NCBI GenBank assembly: GCA_026225945.1
Contig: JAMJFZ010001226.1
Coordinates: 597,001 to 661,000, forward strand
Direction: 5' to 3'
From: Cricetomys ansorgei
Taxonomy: Eukaryota > Chordata > Mammalia > Rodentia > Nesomyidae
Length of the DNA: 64,000 nucleotides
Shown: in pieces, positions 1-12,040 of the stretch
How the letters are laid out: every line of letters begins with the position of its first letter
How positions within the stretch are numbered: position 1 is the first letter of the stretch
Notes under the pieces: generated by a model
The model's database searches: none
The model's input: the letters and a program-made list of their open reading frames with translations, nothing else
Told to the model about the DNA's origin: nothing
Made by a program: the position numbers and the translations under genes

Positions 1-1167
1 ACCTGGAGGATGAAGGCTCCGTAAGCTCGGAGTAGCCTGCTCTCCAGCACCCTCCGTGCTGAGGTCAGTGCTTAGTAAGGTGTGCGGAGTGCGTGAGCCC
101 TGAAGGGTGTGACTGGGTGAGTGAATGAGGCCCGGGGTCAAGTGACTCACATTTGTGGGCTATAAAACGTAATTATCGTCACATTTACCATCTTTCAAAT
201 GCGGGCGTGTCTTAGCGCCAGCACCGTGTCCCCGCCTGATTATCTTCCCATTCGTAGTGGTGGTAGTGCAGCCAATGGGGCCTTTACGGCCAGTGGGGGT
301 TGGGAGGATGGGTGCTGTGCCCGTTGGGTCCACAGACGTACGGCCAAACAGAGCAGTTTGTTTCCGTGTGGCGTGCCAGGGCTAGCCAATTAAAAAATCC
401 ATGGCGGCCCCCAGTGTGACCTCGTGAGCTTTTGAAACCAAACAGGCAGTGGCTAGGGCATCGTTCTGATTCGTCAGGATCTGAATACTGCATTGGTGTG
501 TTATATCTTGTGGGGAAGCAAGGGGCTCCTTGGAAAGCTAGGATTTTATGGGGAGTGGAGAGCGGAGGTCAGGGTTGCCCACCCCTAGGGGGCGCTGCAG
601 TGCCTACACACCATCAAGGGCTGTGGAGCAGGGAGCTGGGGTGTGGCAGGGAGCTCCTGACTGGATCAGTTCTCAGGAGAGGTGCTTATCCTGGGCCACC
701 ACCCACTTACTGCCACTGAGGGGCTCTTGAGCACGCTTGGGGTTGGTCGTAGGCCTTTGTTGCCATGGATACTGTTTCCATAGTTCTTGACTGTCCTGGC
801 ACGTTTCCCTCCGTTATTTATTTTTGCATGCTGAGCAAATACTCAGACCAATTCTCCATCCATGTCAACCATTTCAACTTCCATTTTCATCAACCATGAC
901 ATTCCTGGGACTCGACCCCGCTGGGCAGCCCTTAAACATCCGGAAGCCTCCAGGGTCCAAGCTCTTCGCACTGTGGCTCAGTGGCAGGCAGCTAAGCACC
1001 CGGCGTGAATACTGATGACAGCCACAAAGAAAGGGTCTGTCGCCCCAATGAGAAGAACCCCCTGCTCCATGGCACAGCTGTAGCTCCTGGTGGGGTGCCC
1101 CGAGGATATTGAAAATGGTCCACAACTCTTTTTGTTTCCCCGACCTCTCAAGGTTTCTAATAGTCAC

Positions 1168-1378
1168 GGGGCTGGAGAGATGGCTCAGGGCTGGAGAGCA
1201 CTTGTGGCAGAGGCTGAGCCTCAAGTCCCAGGACCCACATGGCAGCTCACAACCATCGGTAACTCAAATTCCAAGGGATCCAACACCTTCTTCTGCTCTC
1301 CCCGGGCAGCTGGTATGCACATAGTACACATACACGCAGGTTAAACACTCATACGTGTGAAATAAACCTAAAAAAATT
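1168..1378 (+). mobile_element. B2 SINE
   Basis: It has the tRNA-derived head (GCTGGAGAGATGGCTCAG), the middle reading about a bench of bases ending in CTTCTTCTG, and an A-rich AATAAA-containing tail typical of rodent B2. Boundaries are approximate. Confidence 0.8.
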
Positions 1379-2814
1379 TGATATAGTCTGTCTTGGGGAG
1401 CCTGGTGTGTTTCTGCTCCTTTCCTGCCAAACCAGGAGGCGGGGATGGCTACGTCTTCTCTGCCTTCTCCTTTGTGTGTAAGGACCAAGGGACAAGTGAT
1501 CCTGCTGTAGGGAATGCAAAACTTTAGCAGTGTTTGGTCGTCTTTTCTCTCTCCTCTCTCTCCTCCTCTCTCTTCTCCCCCCTCCTTTTTTTTTCTCTCT
1601 CTTCCTTTCTTGTTAGATAGGCTCTCATTATGTAGCGCTGGCTGGCCTGGAGCTCCCCGTGTAGTAATGTGTGAAACCATCAAAGAATAAATAAAAGCAT
1701 TTAGTGCCGGGCAGAGATTTCATGAGACCTGTATGTTTCTTGTCTCCTGCCCCATGCGGGACCCTGGGCGTGTGTGTGCCTGCAGAGCTTTCTGGCTGGA
1801 TTCCACACTTCATTTCTGATCATTCAGGCGCTCCGCCCGTTCTTGGCTTTTTGTTTTGTTTTCTGTCCCTTAACCCTGCACTGCCCTGTTGGCTGAACTC
1901 CTGACTCCTGAGTGTGGCGATCCTCACCCTGTGCTAACCCCAGTGCCTTTCCCTGGGTGCTGCTGTCTAATTCCACAAGTCTCCCGACCCTTTGCCGTGC
2001 CCTGGTTGCAGCCGCTGCCTGGCCAGCTCTCCCCGTGCCTCACCATCCTCCTGTCCTCTGCTGTCTGCAGCCTGTCATTCTCAGTCTGCACTCAACTGTC
2101 TGTAAGCCTGTCCCCTCCCCCGACAGTGACCTGCAGTCCATCCCTGCCCACTGCCCGGCCCGCCCCATCTCTGCAGCTCCCTGAAACCTTCTCAGGCTCC
2201 AAGCCGGCACTTAAACATCTGGTGCAAGAGTAAACGAAAGGAGAGAGCACATGGAGGCCTTAAGATAAAGGAGTAGGGACTGGTGTGGCTGAAGAGGAGC
2301 TAGCTGCTTCAGGATACTGTTTTATAGAACATGTGGTTCTCATTTAAACAGAGGTAAAATTTACATTACAGTGTACAGCTCTTAAGCATCCAGTTGGACA
2401 ATTTTAATGCTTTTTAAAGAATGAATTCATTTTTATTCTGTGTGCAGAGGCAGTAGAGACTTGGCGGTGTTAAACTGATGAAAATGAACAATTGATTCTT
2501 TTATTCTCAGTGAAAGGAGTCAGAGGCAGGTATGTGGGGAAGCCAGATGCCCCAGGAGGCCCTCAACAAGAGCACTGGCCTGGACCCTGGACAGATGTCA
2601 TGGTGTCTTTGTCAAAGGCCGCCTTCTCAGGGGCTGCTGAACACCAGATCCTAGAGCGCAGATCAAGCCTGCAGGTGCAGTGATCTCTGCGGATCCTGCT
2701 GCTTTGAGACAGGCATGCCTACCTGCCTTCCCTGTGGAGCACTCACACCTGTGACTGAGTGTGGCCTCAACTGGGTCTGCCCCATCAGCAAGTCATGCTG
2801 TGCATGCCACCCGC

Positions 2815-3105
2815 ACCCCTTCATGGTCTGGACCCCCCACCCCTGCATGGTCTGGCCCCCTACCCCTGCATGGTCTGGACCCCCCACCCCTGCATGGTCT
2901 GGACCTCACTCATTCATGGTCCGGCCCCCCTACCCCTGAGTGGTCTGGCCCTCACCCCTGAAAGGTCTGGCCCCCACCCCTGCATGGTCTGACCCCCACC
3001 CCTGCATGGTCTGACCCCCACCCCTGCGTGGTCTGACCCCCACCCCTGCGTGGCCTGACCCCCACCCCTGCATGGCCTGACCCCCACCCCTGTGTGGTCT
3101 GACTC
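2815..3105. repeat. 22-23 bp minisatellite
   Basis: About 13 imperfect tandem copies of a C-rich unit built on CCCCACCCCTGCATGGTCTG. Copies vary at GCATGG/GCGTGG/TGTGG and at TCTG/CCTG. Open frames across it on both strands are by-products of the repeat. Confidence 0.9.
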
Positions 3106-3224
3106 TGAGCAGTATAAACCGTCAATGTCCACACCTGCTTCCCCCAGTCTGTTTTTGATATCTCTGGATTTCACTCAAGAGAACTGGGGGAATTCTGGGA
3201 AGGACATCTCCAGGTGTCCAGACT

Positions 3225-3590
3225 TGCCTTAACTGCCAACCTGACACATCTGAAGGGAAAACCTTAATTGGGGAATTGCCTAGATCAGGTCAGCCTGTGC
3301 GCACATCTGTGGGAGGTTGTCTTGAGAGTTAATTTATGCAGGAGAGCCCAGTCCACGGTGGTCAGTGGGGTGGGGTGTGGGCAGGTAGTCCGGGCTCTGT
3401 GGGAAAGCTAGCTAAGCATTAGCAAGTGAGCTGAGGAGAGCCGGGAAGCCACATTCCTCCTGGTTCCTGCTCTGAGTTCCTGGCCTGACGTTCCTCAGTG
3501 GTGGATCATGATGGAAGTGTAAGCCAAAGAAGCCCCTTTCTTCCCAAGTTGCTGTCAGTAAGAATTTTATCACAACGGTGAGAGCAAGCT
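3225..3590. mobile_element. Old interspersed repeat, family not named
   Basis: The text from the 'aaccttaattggggaattg' segment to the 'tttatcacaacggtgagagc' segment resembles a common rodent interspersed repeat. I cannot name the family with certainty. It has no coding capacity. Confidence 0.4.
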
Positions 3591-3665
3591 GTAGCACTGG
3601 GTATGGGACCTGTCTTCAGCGATGTGTGCATATCCACAGTCCGGCTCCTGTGTGTATTAGATGCA

Positions 3666-3671
3666 TTTATT
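3666..3671 (-). terminator. Poly(A) signal of the small mucin gene
   Basis: TTTATT on the plus strand reads AATAAA on the gene strand, about 125 bases after the stop codon. It sits in the string ATGCATTTATTT, which recurs at the equivalent place behind Muc21. Confidence 0.65.
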
Positions 3672-3795
3672 TGTATTTAAGCACACAGTCACAGCTGTAG
3701 ACGTTTCTTCTTCCTGGCGGGAGGCCACGGGGTCCTCCAGGTCAGCGCCCCACTCCTGCTGAGGACGGTGAGCTAACTTTTACCTTTGGGGACAC

Positions 3796-6186
3796 TCAGA
3801 CACAGTGTCTCCCAGTCAGCTCCATGGCTGCAGGAGGACTCGGGTTCCTGAAGCCAGTTCCGATGACGCTCGGCCCTCGATAGCCTTGGGTGTGCAGCCC
3901 GTGGCTGGGGCTGTGGGGCTCATTCGGGTGTGTGGTGAGGTTTCTCAGACAAGGGCAGTTTTTCTAGGAAGCAAGGTGAAGCCCCTCAGGAGCTGAATCC
4001 CCAGGGCTGTGCACCCTCCATCTCTCCACGCCCCTCACCCTCAGACCTGCGGAAGCTCACCCTCATCACTTCTGCCCTGATTCCCGCTCTTTAACGTCCT
4101 TTAGATAGCACCCGGCTTCTCCAGCCTCCTCTCTTGCTAGTTTAGCCCGCCGACTCTGTGTTATTCTCTCTCAATCTACACAGAGGCCATTCTCCCTACC
4201 CCTCCACCTTCACTCGCCTGCACTCCTGGTTAGAGAAAAGGGTTCCCACTCTGTAGGTACTCACCAGAGAGGCTGCAAGCCCTGTAGCAAGAATCAGAGC
4301 CATGGCCACCGAGCCCACTGCTATTAGGGCGACTTCCCACGGTCTCAATGCCAGGATTTCTTCGCTTCCTGCAGTGGGCCGGCTTGTGCTGGTGACATTG
4401 GAGGCTGTAGGTGCTGTCACTGTGCTGGTGACGTTGGAGGCTGTAGGTGCTGTCACTGTGCTGGTGACGTTGGAGGAGGCTGTAGCTGCTGTGCTGGTGA
4501 CATTGGAGGCTGTAGCTGCTGTGCTGGTGACGTTGGAAGCTGTAGCTGTGCTGGTGACGTTGGAGGCTGTAGCTGCTGTGCTGGTGACGTTGGCGGCTGT
4601 CGCTGTGCTGGACCCGCTGGACCCGGGAGCTGCCGCTGTTGCAGTTGTCCCAGGTGTGGGGGCTTCAGCCAGATTCGCTGTGGCTGCCCCAGGCTCATGG
4701 CTTATGGTGCTCTGACTGGAACCTGAGATTGGCGCGGTAGGGTAGGTGATGGAAGAAGAGTGGCTGGTCAGTTCTGTGGCAAACTTAGCTCAGCAGCCGC
4801 TAACCAGAACTACTTAAAAGGACAGGGATAACTGACACTTATGGAGCCTCTCTCTGTTCCAGGCATTATGCCAAGCGCCACCCACATAGGTGGTGCCTCA
4901 GATCGGTACAGTCTCCCCATGTGGAAGGATCTGTTATCTCCTGAGTTTTAGAGACAAGGTGGCTGAAGTTAGCAAAATAAAGCAACTGGTTCTGGGGAGA
5001 CGGCAGTGGGGTGGGGCAGCTTAACTGAAAAGAGTCTGACTCCAGAGCGGGCTCTTGGTCTACGTGTGCGGGAGGCAGTGACCTGGAAGCCCGGGGACAG
5101 TGCTGTTGCTTCTCCTGTTCATGAGGTTTTACAGGAGGGGTACAGGAAAGGGAACATGGAGGGGCCCCAGAATTCACACTTCGAGACCTTCCAAATGAGA
5201 AGTTGGCCAAAGGGAATCAGGCTAGGGGAGGCAGAAACATGTAGTTTACCACCGTAGGTAATTCTCACGCTCACAAAAGTTTGTCACCGGAGCCCTCGGT
5301 GGCACTGGCACACAGAGCAGCAAAACCCACTAGGTGTACCTAGAAGCCATAGTGTCTCCCAACGTTCGTGGTTGGTCAATTAGAGTCCAGGGAAGGCCAG
5401 CCTCCTTTCCTTCCATCTCTGCCCTCGTCTGCGTTCCCACCTCCGTACGACCAAGCTGTTGGCCTCCCAAGTGTTTCCCACGATCCCTTGGGATGCAGGT
5501 GCCCTGCCCCATACTCCACATGGATTCTCTCCCTAGTGTTATCTGACTAACGTCGAGAGCACACGTTTTGTTTAGAGGGGGAATCTAAAAAGCGCATCCT
5601 GATGTCTGCAACTAGGGTTATAGTCAGGGAGGAAAGTGGATGAAAAGTGGGAAGACTGGAGAGGGAGAGGGGAGGAAGAGTCGGTCTCTTTGGTGTTGCC
5701 CAGAAGTACGAGGCTGAGAAGTCAAAGCCATGGCTGGGAGGATTCCAGAAAGAATTAAAGCCATGTGAACATGGAGGACCACGGAATCCGTGACTATCGG
5801 CCGCGTGACTGCTGTTGGAGACATTAGGAGCAGACCCTGCCTATGATGCGCAGCCAGATGCTACCTTTACAATACTCCCAACCCAAAGGTGTGTTTCAGG
5901 AGTTGTTTAATTAGAAGGGGAATCCGTCAGGTTCCTGGGCAGAGGAGCTTGCTCCTAGGAGCAGATTGGGAGAAAGATGGTGGATTAGGCGGCAGAGCAC
6001 AGTGAAGAATTGTCCTTACGCCCTGATGAGAACGAGTGGGCAGGAGACAGGTGCAGCCTAGCTTAACGTCCCCCAAACTCTACTCAGCCCCTAAGGTTAC
6101 TCTTGCATGTAAAGTCACTCACCATTCCCCAGAAGCAGAAGAAGGTGGGCCAGGCAGAATGCCAAGGCAAAAGCTTTTCTCTTCAT
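3796..6186 (-). CDS. Small transmembrane mucin, MUC21 paralogue (MUC22/HCG22 position)
   Basis: Predicted surface mucin. Coding exons are 6186-6123, 4773-4265 and 3963-3796, with canonical GT/AG sites; phases 1 and 0 match and give 246 aa. Exon 1 encodes a signal peptide (MKRKAFALAFCLAHLLLLLG). Exon 2 encodes a Ser/Thr/Ala-rich ectodomain with seven NVT repeats of 10-12 residues, then a juxtamembrane PWE motif and one membrane helix (about residues 166-191). Exon 3 encodes a 55-residue cytosolic tail ending MELTGRHCV. The PWE-helix junction, the LRN near the tail start and the M-E-x-x-G-R motif near the end all match Muc21 at 16-21 kb, so this is a paralogue. By position it could correspond to human MUC22 or HCG22. 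It is far shorter than MUC22, so I leave the symbol blank. Reading exon 2 through its donor gives an in-frame stop at 4196, a possible alternative C-terminus. Confidence 0.82.
4384..4605 (-). repeat. 30-36 bp coding repeat with N-glycosylation sequons
   Basis: Seven imperfect copies in exon 2 of the small mucin encode variants of TASNVTSTAA and TASNVTSTVTAP. Every copy carries an N-V-T sequon. Length changes are multiples of three, so the frame is kept. Confidence 0.85.
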
Positions 6187-6425
6187 CTTGAGATGTCTGC
6201 CTGGGGGAATGGTGGAGTCGGGGGGGGATGACTCTGAATCCCAGATGAGTCAATGGTCTGGAAGGAGAAGAAGATGCAGGAGTCCCGGACGACCTGGGGA
6301 TGGATCCTTAGTCTGCAGAGAAGAACCCAGTACCCAGGACGCTGCCTGCGGGCAGGGAGTCTAGACACAAATCCCTTCGCTCCCTCCACAGAGCACTGCC
6401 TCCCTGCTTGTCTTTCAAGGAAGGC

Positions 6426-6432
6426 TTTTATA
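6426..6432 (-). promoter_or_regulatory. TATA box of the small mucin gene
   Basis: TTTTATA on the plus strand reads TATAAAA on the gene strand, 240 bases upstream of the start codon. Muc21 has a TATA box at nearly the same distance (about 220 bases). Transcription would start near 6395-6400. Confidence 0.6.
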
Positions 6433-6554
6433 CACCATGTGGGCTGGGCAGGGACTGTGAGCAGTTCAGGACGCCTGAGTTTAGAGAGGAGGGGACAGAG
6501 GCCAGGGGCCACTGAAGATGGAGGGCAGCTTGGTCCTGTAGGCAGGCCCTGGGA

Positions 6555-6654
6555 GGTACAGGAAGTAAGGCTGAAGGGGATCAAGGCTGTCAGCCGTGTG
6601 GGGACCCACCCTCCAGGGCAGAGACAGGGCTGGGAACCTGTTCTAGCTGAACAC
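6555..6654 (-). promoter_or_regulatory. Upstream promoter block shared with Muc21
   Basis: This block aligns with 21105-21200 upstream of Muc21. Shared anchors, in order, are GATCAAGGCTGTCAG (13 of 15 matches), GGGACCC, and an identical AACCTGTTCTAGCT at 6635-6648 and 21179-21192. The spacing between anchors differs by one base. Confidence 0.65.
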
Positions 6655-6929
6655 ATCCTTTCTTGGATAGGAAAACCCGAGTCCTAGGACACCTGGGCAA
6701 GCAGGAGGTGAGGAGGTCCCAATGCACCCTTAAAGTGGGGTTTCCAGTGAACGAGACCCAGAGACGAGGCCTCTGGAGTTACCAATTGTGGAGGGGCATG
6801 CAAAGAGAATTTCGTATGAGTGGGGAGACACTGGGTGGGAGTTAGGCTGTGGGAGTCTCTGAGAATCTCTGGGGTATGGGAGTTGGGGGTGTGGTTATAG
6901 AGGTGGACTCATATTCTTACTTCCATGTG

Positions 6930-7342
6930 TTATACACATACACACATATACATACACACACATACACACACACGCACACACACATACACACACATGCACA
7001 CACACATACACACACACGCACACACACATACACACACACACACATACACACACATACATACACACAACCATATACACACACGCACACATACATAAACACA
7101 CATATACACATACACAGCCATACACACACACACATACACACACACACATACACACACACATGCACACATACACATATACACATACACACAGATATATACA
7201 CACACACATACATACACGCACACACACACACACATACACACACACATGCACACATACACATATACACACACACATACATACACACCCATACACACACACA
7301 CACAGCCATACATACACACATATACACCCATACACACACACA
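6930..7342. repeat. Long (CA)n microsatellite
   Basis: About 410 bases of CA dinucleotides interrupted by CATA, CGCA and TGCA variants. Open frames on both strands (THTH and CVCV type) are artefacts of the dinucleotide. Confidence 0.95.
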
Positions 7343-7488
7343 GGTTTTTCAAGACAGGGTTTCTCTGTTGCAGCCCTGGCTGTCCTGGAACTCACTCTGT
7401 AGACCAGGCTGGCCTCGAACCCACAGAGATCCACCTGCCCCTCCCTCCCAAGTGCTGGGATTAAAGGCGTGCACCACTGCTGGGTTCC
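7343..7488 (-). mobile_element. B1 SINE
   Basis: Nearly full-length B1 in minus orientation. The plus strand shows the internal GTAGACCAGGCTGGCCTCGA and the GCTGGGATTAAAGGCGTG end. Confidence 0.9.
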
Positions 7489-7514
7489 CAACATATTTTT
7501 TTTAAAAAAATCAA

Positions 7515-7660
7515 TTAGTCTGTGTAAGTGTATGCCATGTGTGAGTGCTCAAGACAGCTGGCAGGGGGCGTCCGATCCTCTGGAGCTGGAGTTACAGTGT
7601 GCTGGGACAGACCCCATGGGAGAACCGTACACGCTCTTAGCCATCTCTCCAGCCCCTGCT
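7515..7660 (-). mobile_element. B2/B3-type SINE
   Basis: A diverged element in minus orientation ending in CTTAGCCATCTCTCCAGCCCC, the reverse complement of the B2/B3 head. Boundaries are approximate. Confidence 0.65.
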
Positions 7661-8377
7661 GGAGATCCAAACTCTGGTGCTATTCTTATAAGCAGGTGCT
7701 TTCCCAAAGGAGCTGTTTTTCTAGCTCAAGACTTACACTTTTCATGGATTTCGTCTGAGTGCCGGGGCCGGTCAGGAGGCTGCATGGAGGTGGTGCAGCC
7801 TAATAGAAAAAGTACAGAGCCCAGGCAGCATCCACCCACTCACCTCTCCTCCTGAAAGCGTCTACGGACATTGCATCCTCACTGCACTGATAGAATGTGA
7901 GCGGCCTTTCGTGTAGGCATTGTGGTGTCTGCTTCGTGGAGCAGAAGGGCGTATATGAATCTGGGCTCCATTTGGCTCTCAGTGAGAGGCATGAGGAAGC
8001 CACTGAAACACCAGCGGCATCTACGCCAGCTACGTTCCCAGCCTCTTCCTCCCAAACCACAGTAGCATGGCGAGTTGCCTATGAAAGGAAACCTTAGTTA
8101 GGTCCAGTTTGTGGATGGCTCGAGGTCCACCAGCGACATCTGACAGGAGCAGCATCACAGGGTGGTCCAGGGTGGTCTAGAGGATGACGGGTCAAGGGAA
8201 GGAAGTCTTCCCAGTGAGCAGGACCTTGAATGAGGCAGCTGCTTGCTCACAGTGTGCTGATGGAATTAAATTGCTATGGTGGTGGATGCAGACATTCCTG
8301 CCAGTCAGATGTCGGGGGTTACTCAGGAGTGGAAATTCTGGGTTATGAGCAGTGCGTGTTTAACTATAGTGTTCTCG

Positions 8378-8592
8378 GGGGCTAGAGAGATGGCTCAGCG
8401 GTTAAGAGCATTGGCCGCTCTTGCAGAGCTGGATTTGGTTCCCAGTTCCCATACTGAGGCTCACAACCATTTACGTCTCCAGTTCCAGGGAACTGGCGCC
8501 CTCTTGTGGCACCTGTGGGCACTGCATGCACTGGGTACACATGGGCACAGGCACACACTCACGAAATAAAACTAAACCTTAAGAAAAAAGTG
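8378..8592 (+). mobile_element. B2 SINE
   Basis: Begins GGGGGCTAGAGAGATGGCTC, has the GGTTAAGAGCA box and ends in an AATAAAAC-type A-rich tail. Confidence 0.85.
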
Positions 8593-8829
8593 GTGTGGTT
8601 GTCTCTCAAAATGCCTTAATCAGTTTCCACTCCTAATAACAATGCATGGCAACTTTAATTGTTCCGCACCCTCACCAGCACTAGGCGCCGTTTAAATTCT
8701 AGTCACGGTCAGCCTTGCGCTGTGCTACCTAGGTGTAGTTTTAAATTTCATACATTTCTGACAGGGATCCTCAGCACCTTCTAAAAAATGTTAACATTTT
8801 AGTATCCTTTTTTAGTTAGATGTTTTATT

Positions 8830-9290
8830 AAATTTTTGCCCATAAAAAATACGTACCCAAGCATGCAAGCACACCCGCACACACGCACATACACATTCAC
8901 ACACACTCACACGCACACAGACATGCACACACAAACACATCAGGGCCCCGGGAGCTAGAGCAACAGGCAGTTGTGAGCCTGGTGTGGGTGTGGGAACCGA
9001 ACCCTGGTTCTCTGTAAGAGCTGCAGGCTCCCTTCACCATTGAGCCCTCTCTCTGGATTTTCTTGTGCTCATTTTAAGCGACAATGTCATTTTCTTGTGG
9101 ATTGTGGCCCTTGGCTATCCAGGCTTTGACTCCTTTGCCAAATGTGCCTCCTGCAACATCTTCTGTCTTTCCTTTCACCTTTTTCTTTTCCTTTTGAGGC
9201 AGCGTCTCACTGTGTGGCCCTGGCTGGCCTGGAACTCTGAGATCCACCTGCCACCGCCTCCCTAGTGCTGGGATTAAACGTTCCATCTGC
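8830..9290 (-). mobile_element. B3-like SINE followed by a B1 fragment
   Basis: 8830-9058 carries a CA-rich part and ends in the reverse complement of a tRNA-type SINE head. 9190-9290 shows B1 features (TGGCCCTGGCTGGCCTGGAA, GTGCTGGGATTAAA) in minus orientation. Confidence 0.6.
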
Positions 9291-11130
9291 CAGCCTTCAC
9301 ACTCTCCTAAAGGCGTGTGCAGACACAGGACTTTCTAATATCCCTTCGGTTTTTCTAATATTCCTTCAGCAATTTTTCTTTCATCATTTTGCTGGGTTAT
9401 GATTAAATCTCTAGGCCTACCTAGTGTCATAGAGAGATTTTCCTCAGGACTTTTTTAGGATTCAAGTGTCCAGTCATGACCTGGGGTGACACGTGCCCTG
9501 GATTAGCTAAGAATGCACCCCAACACAAAACTGTAAATGCACTTAAAATATGAGTTTCTGTGTGAGGCAAGATGGGAGTCTGGCGGGCGTGGCTGTGTGA
9601 CTGATGTATATGCTCCGCTGCCCCTGGGCTCCTCAGGTGGAGAACGTGGATGTTGACTGGGTCCAGCTTCAGGGTCATGTAAAGCAGGCCAATCTCTTCT
9701 TCCAGAGGAAATGGGAAGGAAGCTGAGAATCACCTGTTCCCCTGGGTCTGTCTTTCATAATGTCTCCTTAGCATCACCCATGGTTCTAACCCCTTGTAAC
9801 CTAATGTTAGGCTTCTTGACTGCAGTAAGCTCTGAAGGATGCCACACAAGTCACAGGTTTAGGGGGAAAGCTCACTTACATTTGCCATCATTGATCCGGC
9901 TTATGGGCCCTCATTTCCGTTGGTGGCAGAGACGATTGTCATTGTGGATGGGAACCCATGTTGAGATTTGCTAAGTTCTGTTGCTTCAATTCCATTCCTT
10001 CAAAGGGATCTCTAGGAGTGGCTATTGTGAGGCTCCATTTATGCAAAGGGCAAGTACAGGGCAAAGCCAGCTAGTGATGATTAAGCCACAATAGTGGCTA
10101 CATTTCAGGTAAGGATAGGGAAGGGCAGGGAGGGGCCCCTGGGGAGCAGGGGGTGTGTTCGGCAAAGTGACTATGAGTGTGCCTCTGAGTTAAAACCCAG
10201 TCTGAGGAGGCACCAGGATTGTCATGTGTTCAAAGCCAACCAGGGCTACACGGTAAACCTTTTCTCAAAAACAGACAAGCAAAACTAAACCAGTGTGGCA
10301 CTGTTGGGAGGAAGTAGAAACTGAGATGAGGCCTAGTTGGATGTTTTCCAGTCACTGAAGACAGAACCTTGAAGATGGTGGCGTCCTAGTCTTTCCTTTC
10401 TCTTCCTGCCTCACACAGATCCAGAGCAACGGGATCTGTGAGTTAGAATAAACTTTGCTCTTCTGAGACCATCTCAGATATTTTGTTACAATGATAGAAC
10501 ATTGACTAACATATTCCTCTCCATTGATAGGTTCTCCTGCCCCCACCCCTGTCCTGGACAGAAATTCTGGTGTGATCAGTGTTAGAATGTATCTAGACTA
10601 CAAAACCAGAGAGGCCGAGGAGGCCCAGCCATGTGAACTTGAAAAACAGTGTCATCATAAGGGACAGGTCAGAATTAATGACTGTGGAGCAGTTTGACCT
10701 GGAGAAGTTGTCAAGTCAGAGACCAATTTCTGCATGCCTCTCTGGAGAGTTCATGACTGCAAAGAAAGGCACCTGCAGGGGCCGAGGGCTCAGAATTTGT
10801 GTTTGTGTTTCAGTAGGAGAGGTCAGTTTGTCACAGCATAAGGAAGTTGAGCCCTAAGACTTTATCACGGCGTCAGGAATTTGAGGGCCAAGCATGTGAT
10901 ACAGAGTATGTTGTGAATAATTATCCTTTGAGCTAGGAGACTTCCATCTTAGGAGTTCAGCTGTGCCTCTGGGCAAAAGAATTATTCATTCTGGGCTTCT
11001 TCTTGACTGTTTATACCCCTTCGTGGGGGCTGAGGAGGGTCACAGGCCCTCACATGGGTATCCAGCGGCTCCCTACTGCCCACTGAATGAAATTTTGCCT
11101 TAATTGCATGTGGCCTTGGAGAGGAGCCAG

Positions 11131-11357
11131 AGCAACAGTTCTCAAACTGGGGGTGGTGATCCCTTTGGGGATCGGATGACCCTTTCACAGGAGTCACCTA
11201 AGACCACTGCATATCAGGTATTTATACTATGATTCATATCAGTAGCAAAATTGTAGCTATGAAGTAGCAAGGAAAACAGTCTTATGGTCGGGGGTTACCA
11301 CAACGTGAGGAACTATGTTAAAGGGTCGCAGCATTAGGAAGGTTGAGAACTACTGGG
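11131..11357 (-). mobile_element. URR1-type hAT-Charlie element
   Basis: The terminal inverted repeats AGTTCTCAAACTG and GGTTGAGAACTACT frame a 225-base element with GTAGCAAAATT-type core text. It matches the rodent URR1 non-autonomous DNA transposon as I know it. A second copy lies at 32650-32877 in the other orientation. Confidence 0.75.
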
Positions 11358-12040
11358 CTAACATATATAGAAGCCAGGGAAGACATGGGAGGGGGCTCCA
11401 TCTGTGAAACTATGGAGAAGCCTTTTTCCCTGCTGGGTAAGGCCTCTCTGTGTATGACCTATTGCAGGGGGTGTGGGGATTGGACGGAACCCTAGGTGAA
11501 TGTGTGTTGTTGATGTGAGTACAGCCACATCAAGGACTCTGTAACCTCAGACCCTTGGAAAAATGGCAAAGCCTTTCCCTCTGGGACAAGGACCAGAGGG
11601 TTGACAAAGCCTTCCCCTGGTCTGGGTACTGATAGTGTGCACAGGAAAAGTCCACCATAGCTTCCCCTTCTGGGTGTTTACGGCCTGAGGACTGTCCCGC
11701 TACAGTGACTGCTCTCAACAAGACTAGCTTCAGCTGCAAACTATAAACCCTGGCTCACTGTGTGAAGCAACCCTACCTCTCTGTCCAGCTCTATATAATA
11801 AACATACTGAGCTTCCAGAGTGTTGTAGCTTCTCCAGGGAACCCAGTCCACCCACTTTTCTCTTTGTGTGTATGTGTCTTTTCTTCATTCCCCTACTTCA
11901 TTTCCCCAATCACGTCCATCCCTGAAGCCACGCTGAAGCGAAGGAGGAGTGCCCACACTCCTGTAAGTAACCCTAACCTATGTTGTATAGGGAAGCCCAA
12001 CAGACTCATTGGCTTCCCAGGGTAAATATTAGTGGAATCA

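Larger units (their letters stand above)
1..3650. other. Left intergenic flank, no gene recognised
   Basis: I find no convincing exon here. The stretch holds a B2 SINE, a pyrimidine-rich tract near 1540-1615, a 22-bp minisatellite and an interspersed repeat near 3225-3590. The short open frames lack splice partners or recognisable protein families. Confidence 0.6.

Noticed and set aside
3796..6186. Naming the small mucin Muc22
   Set aside because: Its position fits, but it is very short and its repeats differ from MUC22 as I know it. HCG22 fits equally well or better, so the symbol was left blank.
6849..7505. Long open frames with THTH or CVCV peptides
   Set aside because: They run across a CA dinucleotide array; the same holds at 28.6-28.9 kb and 56.2-57.2 kb.
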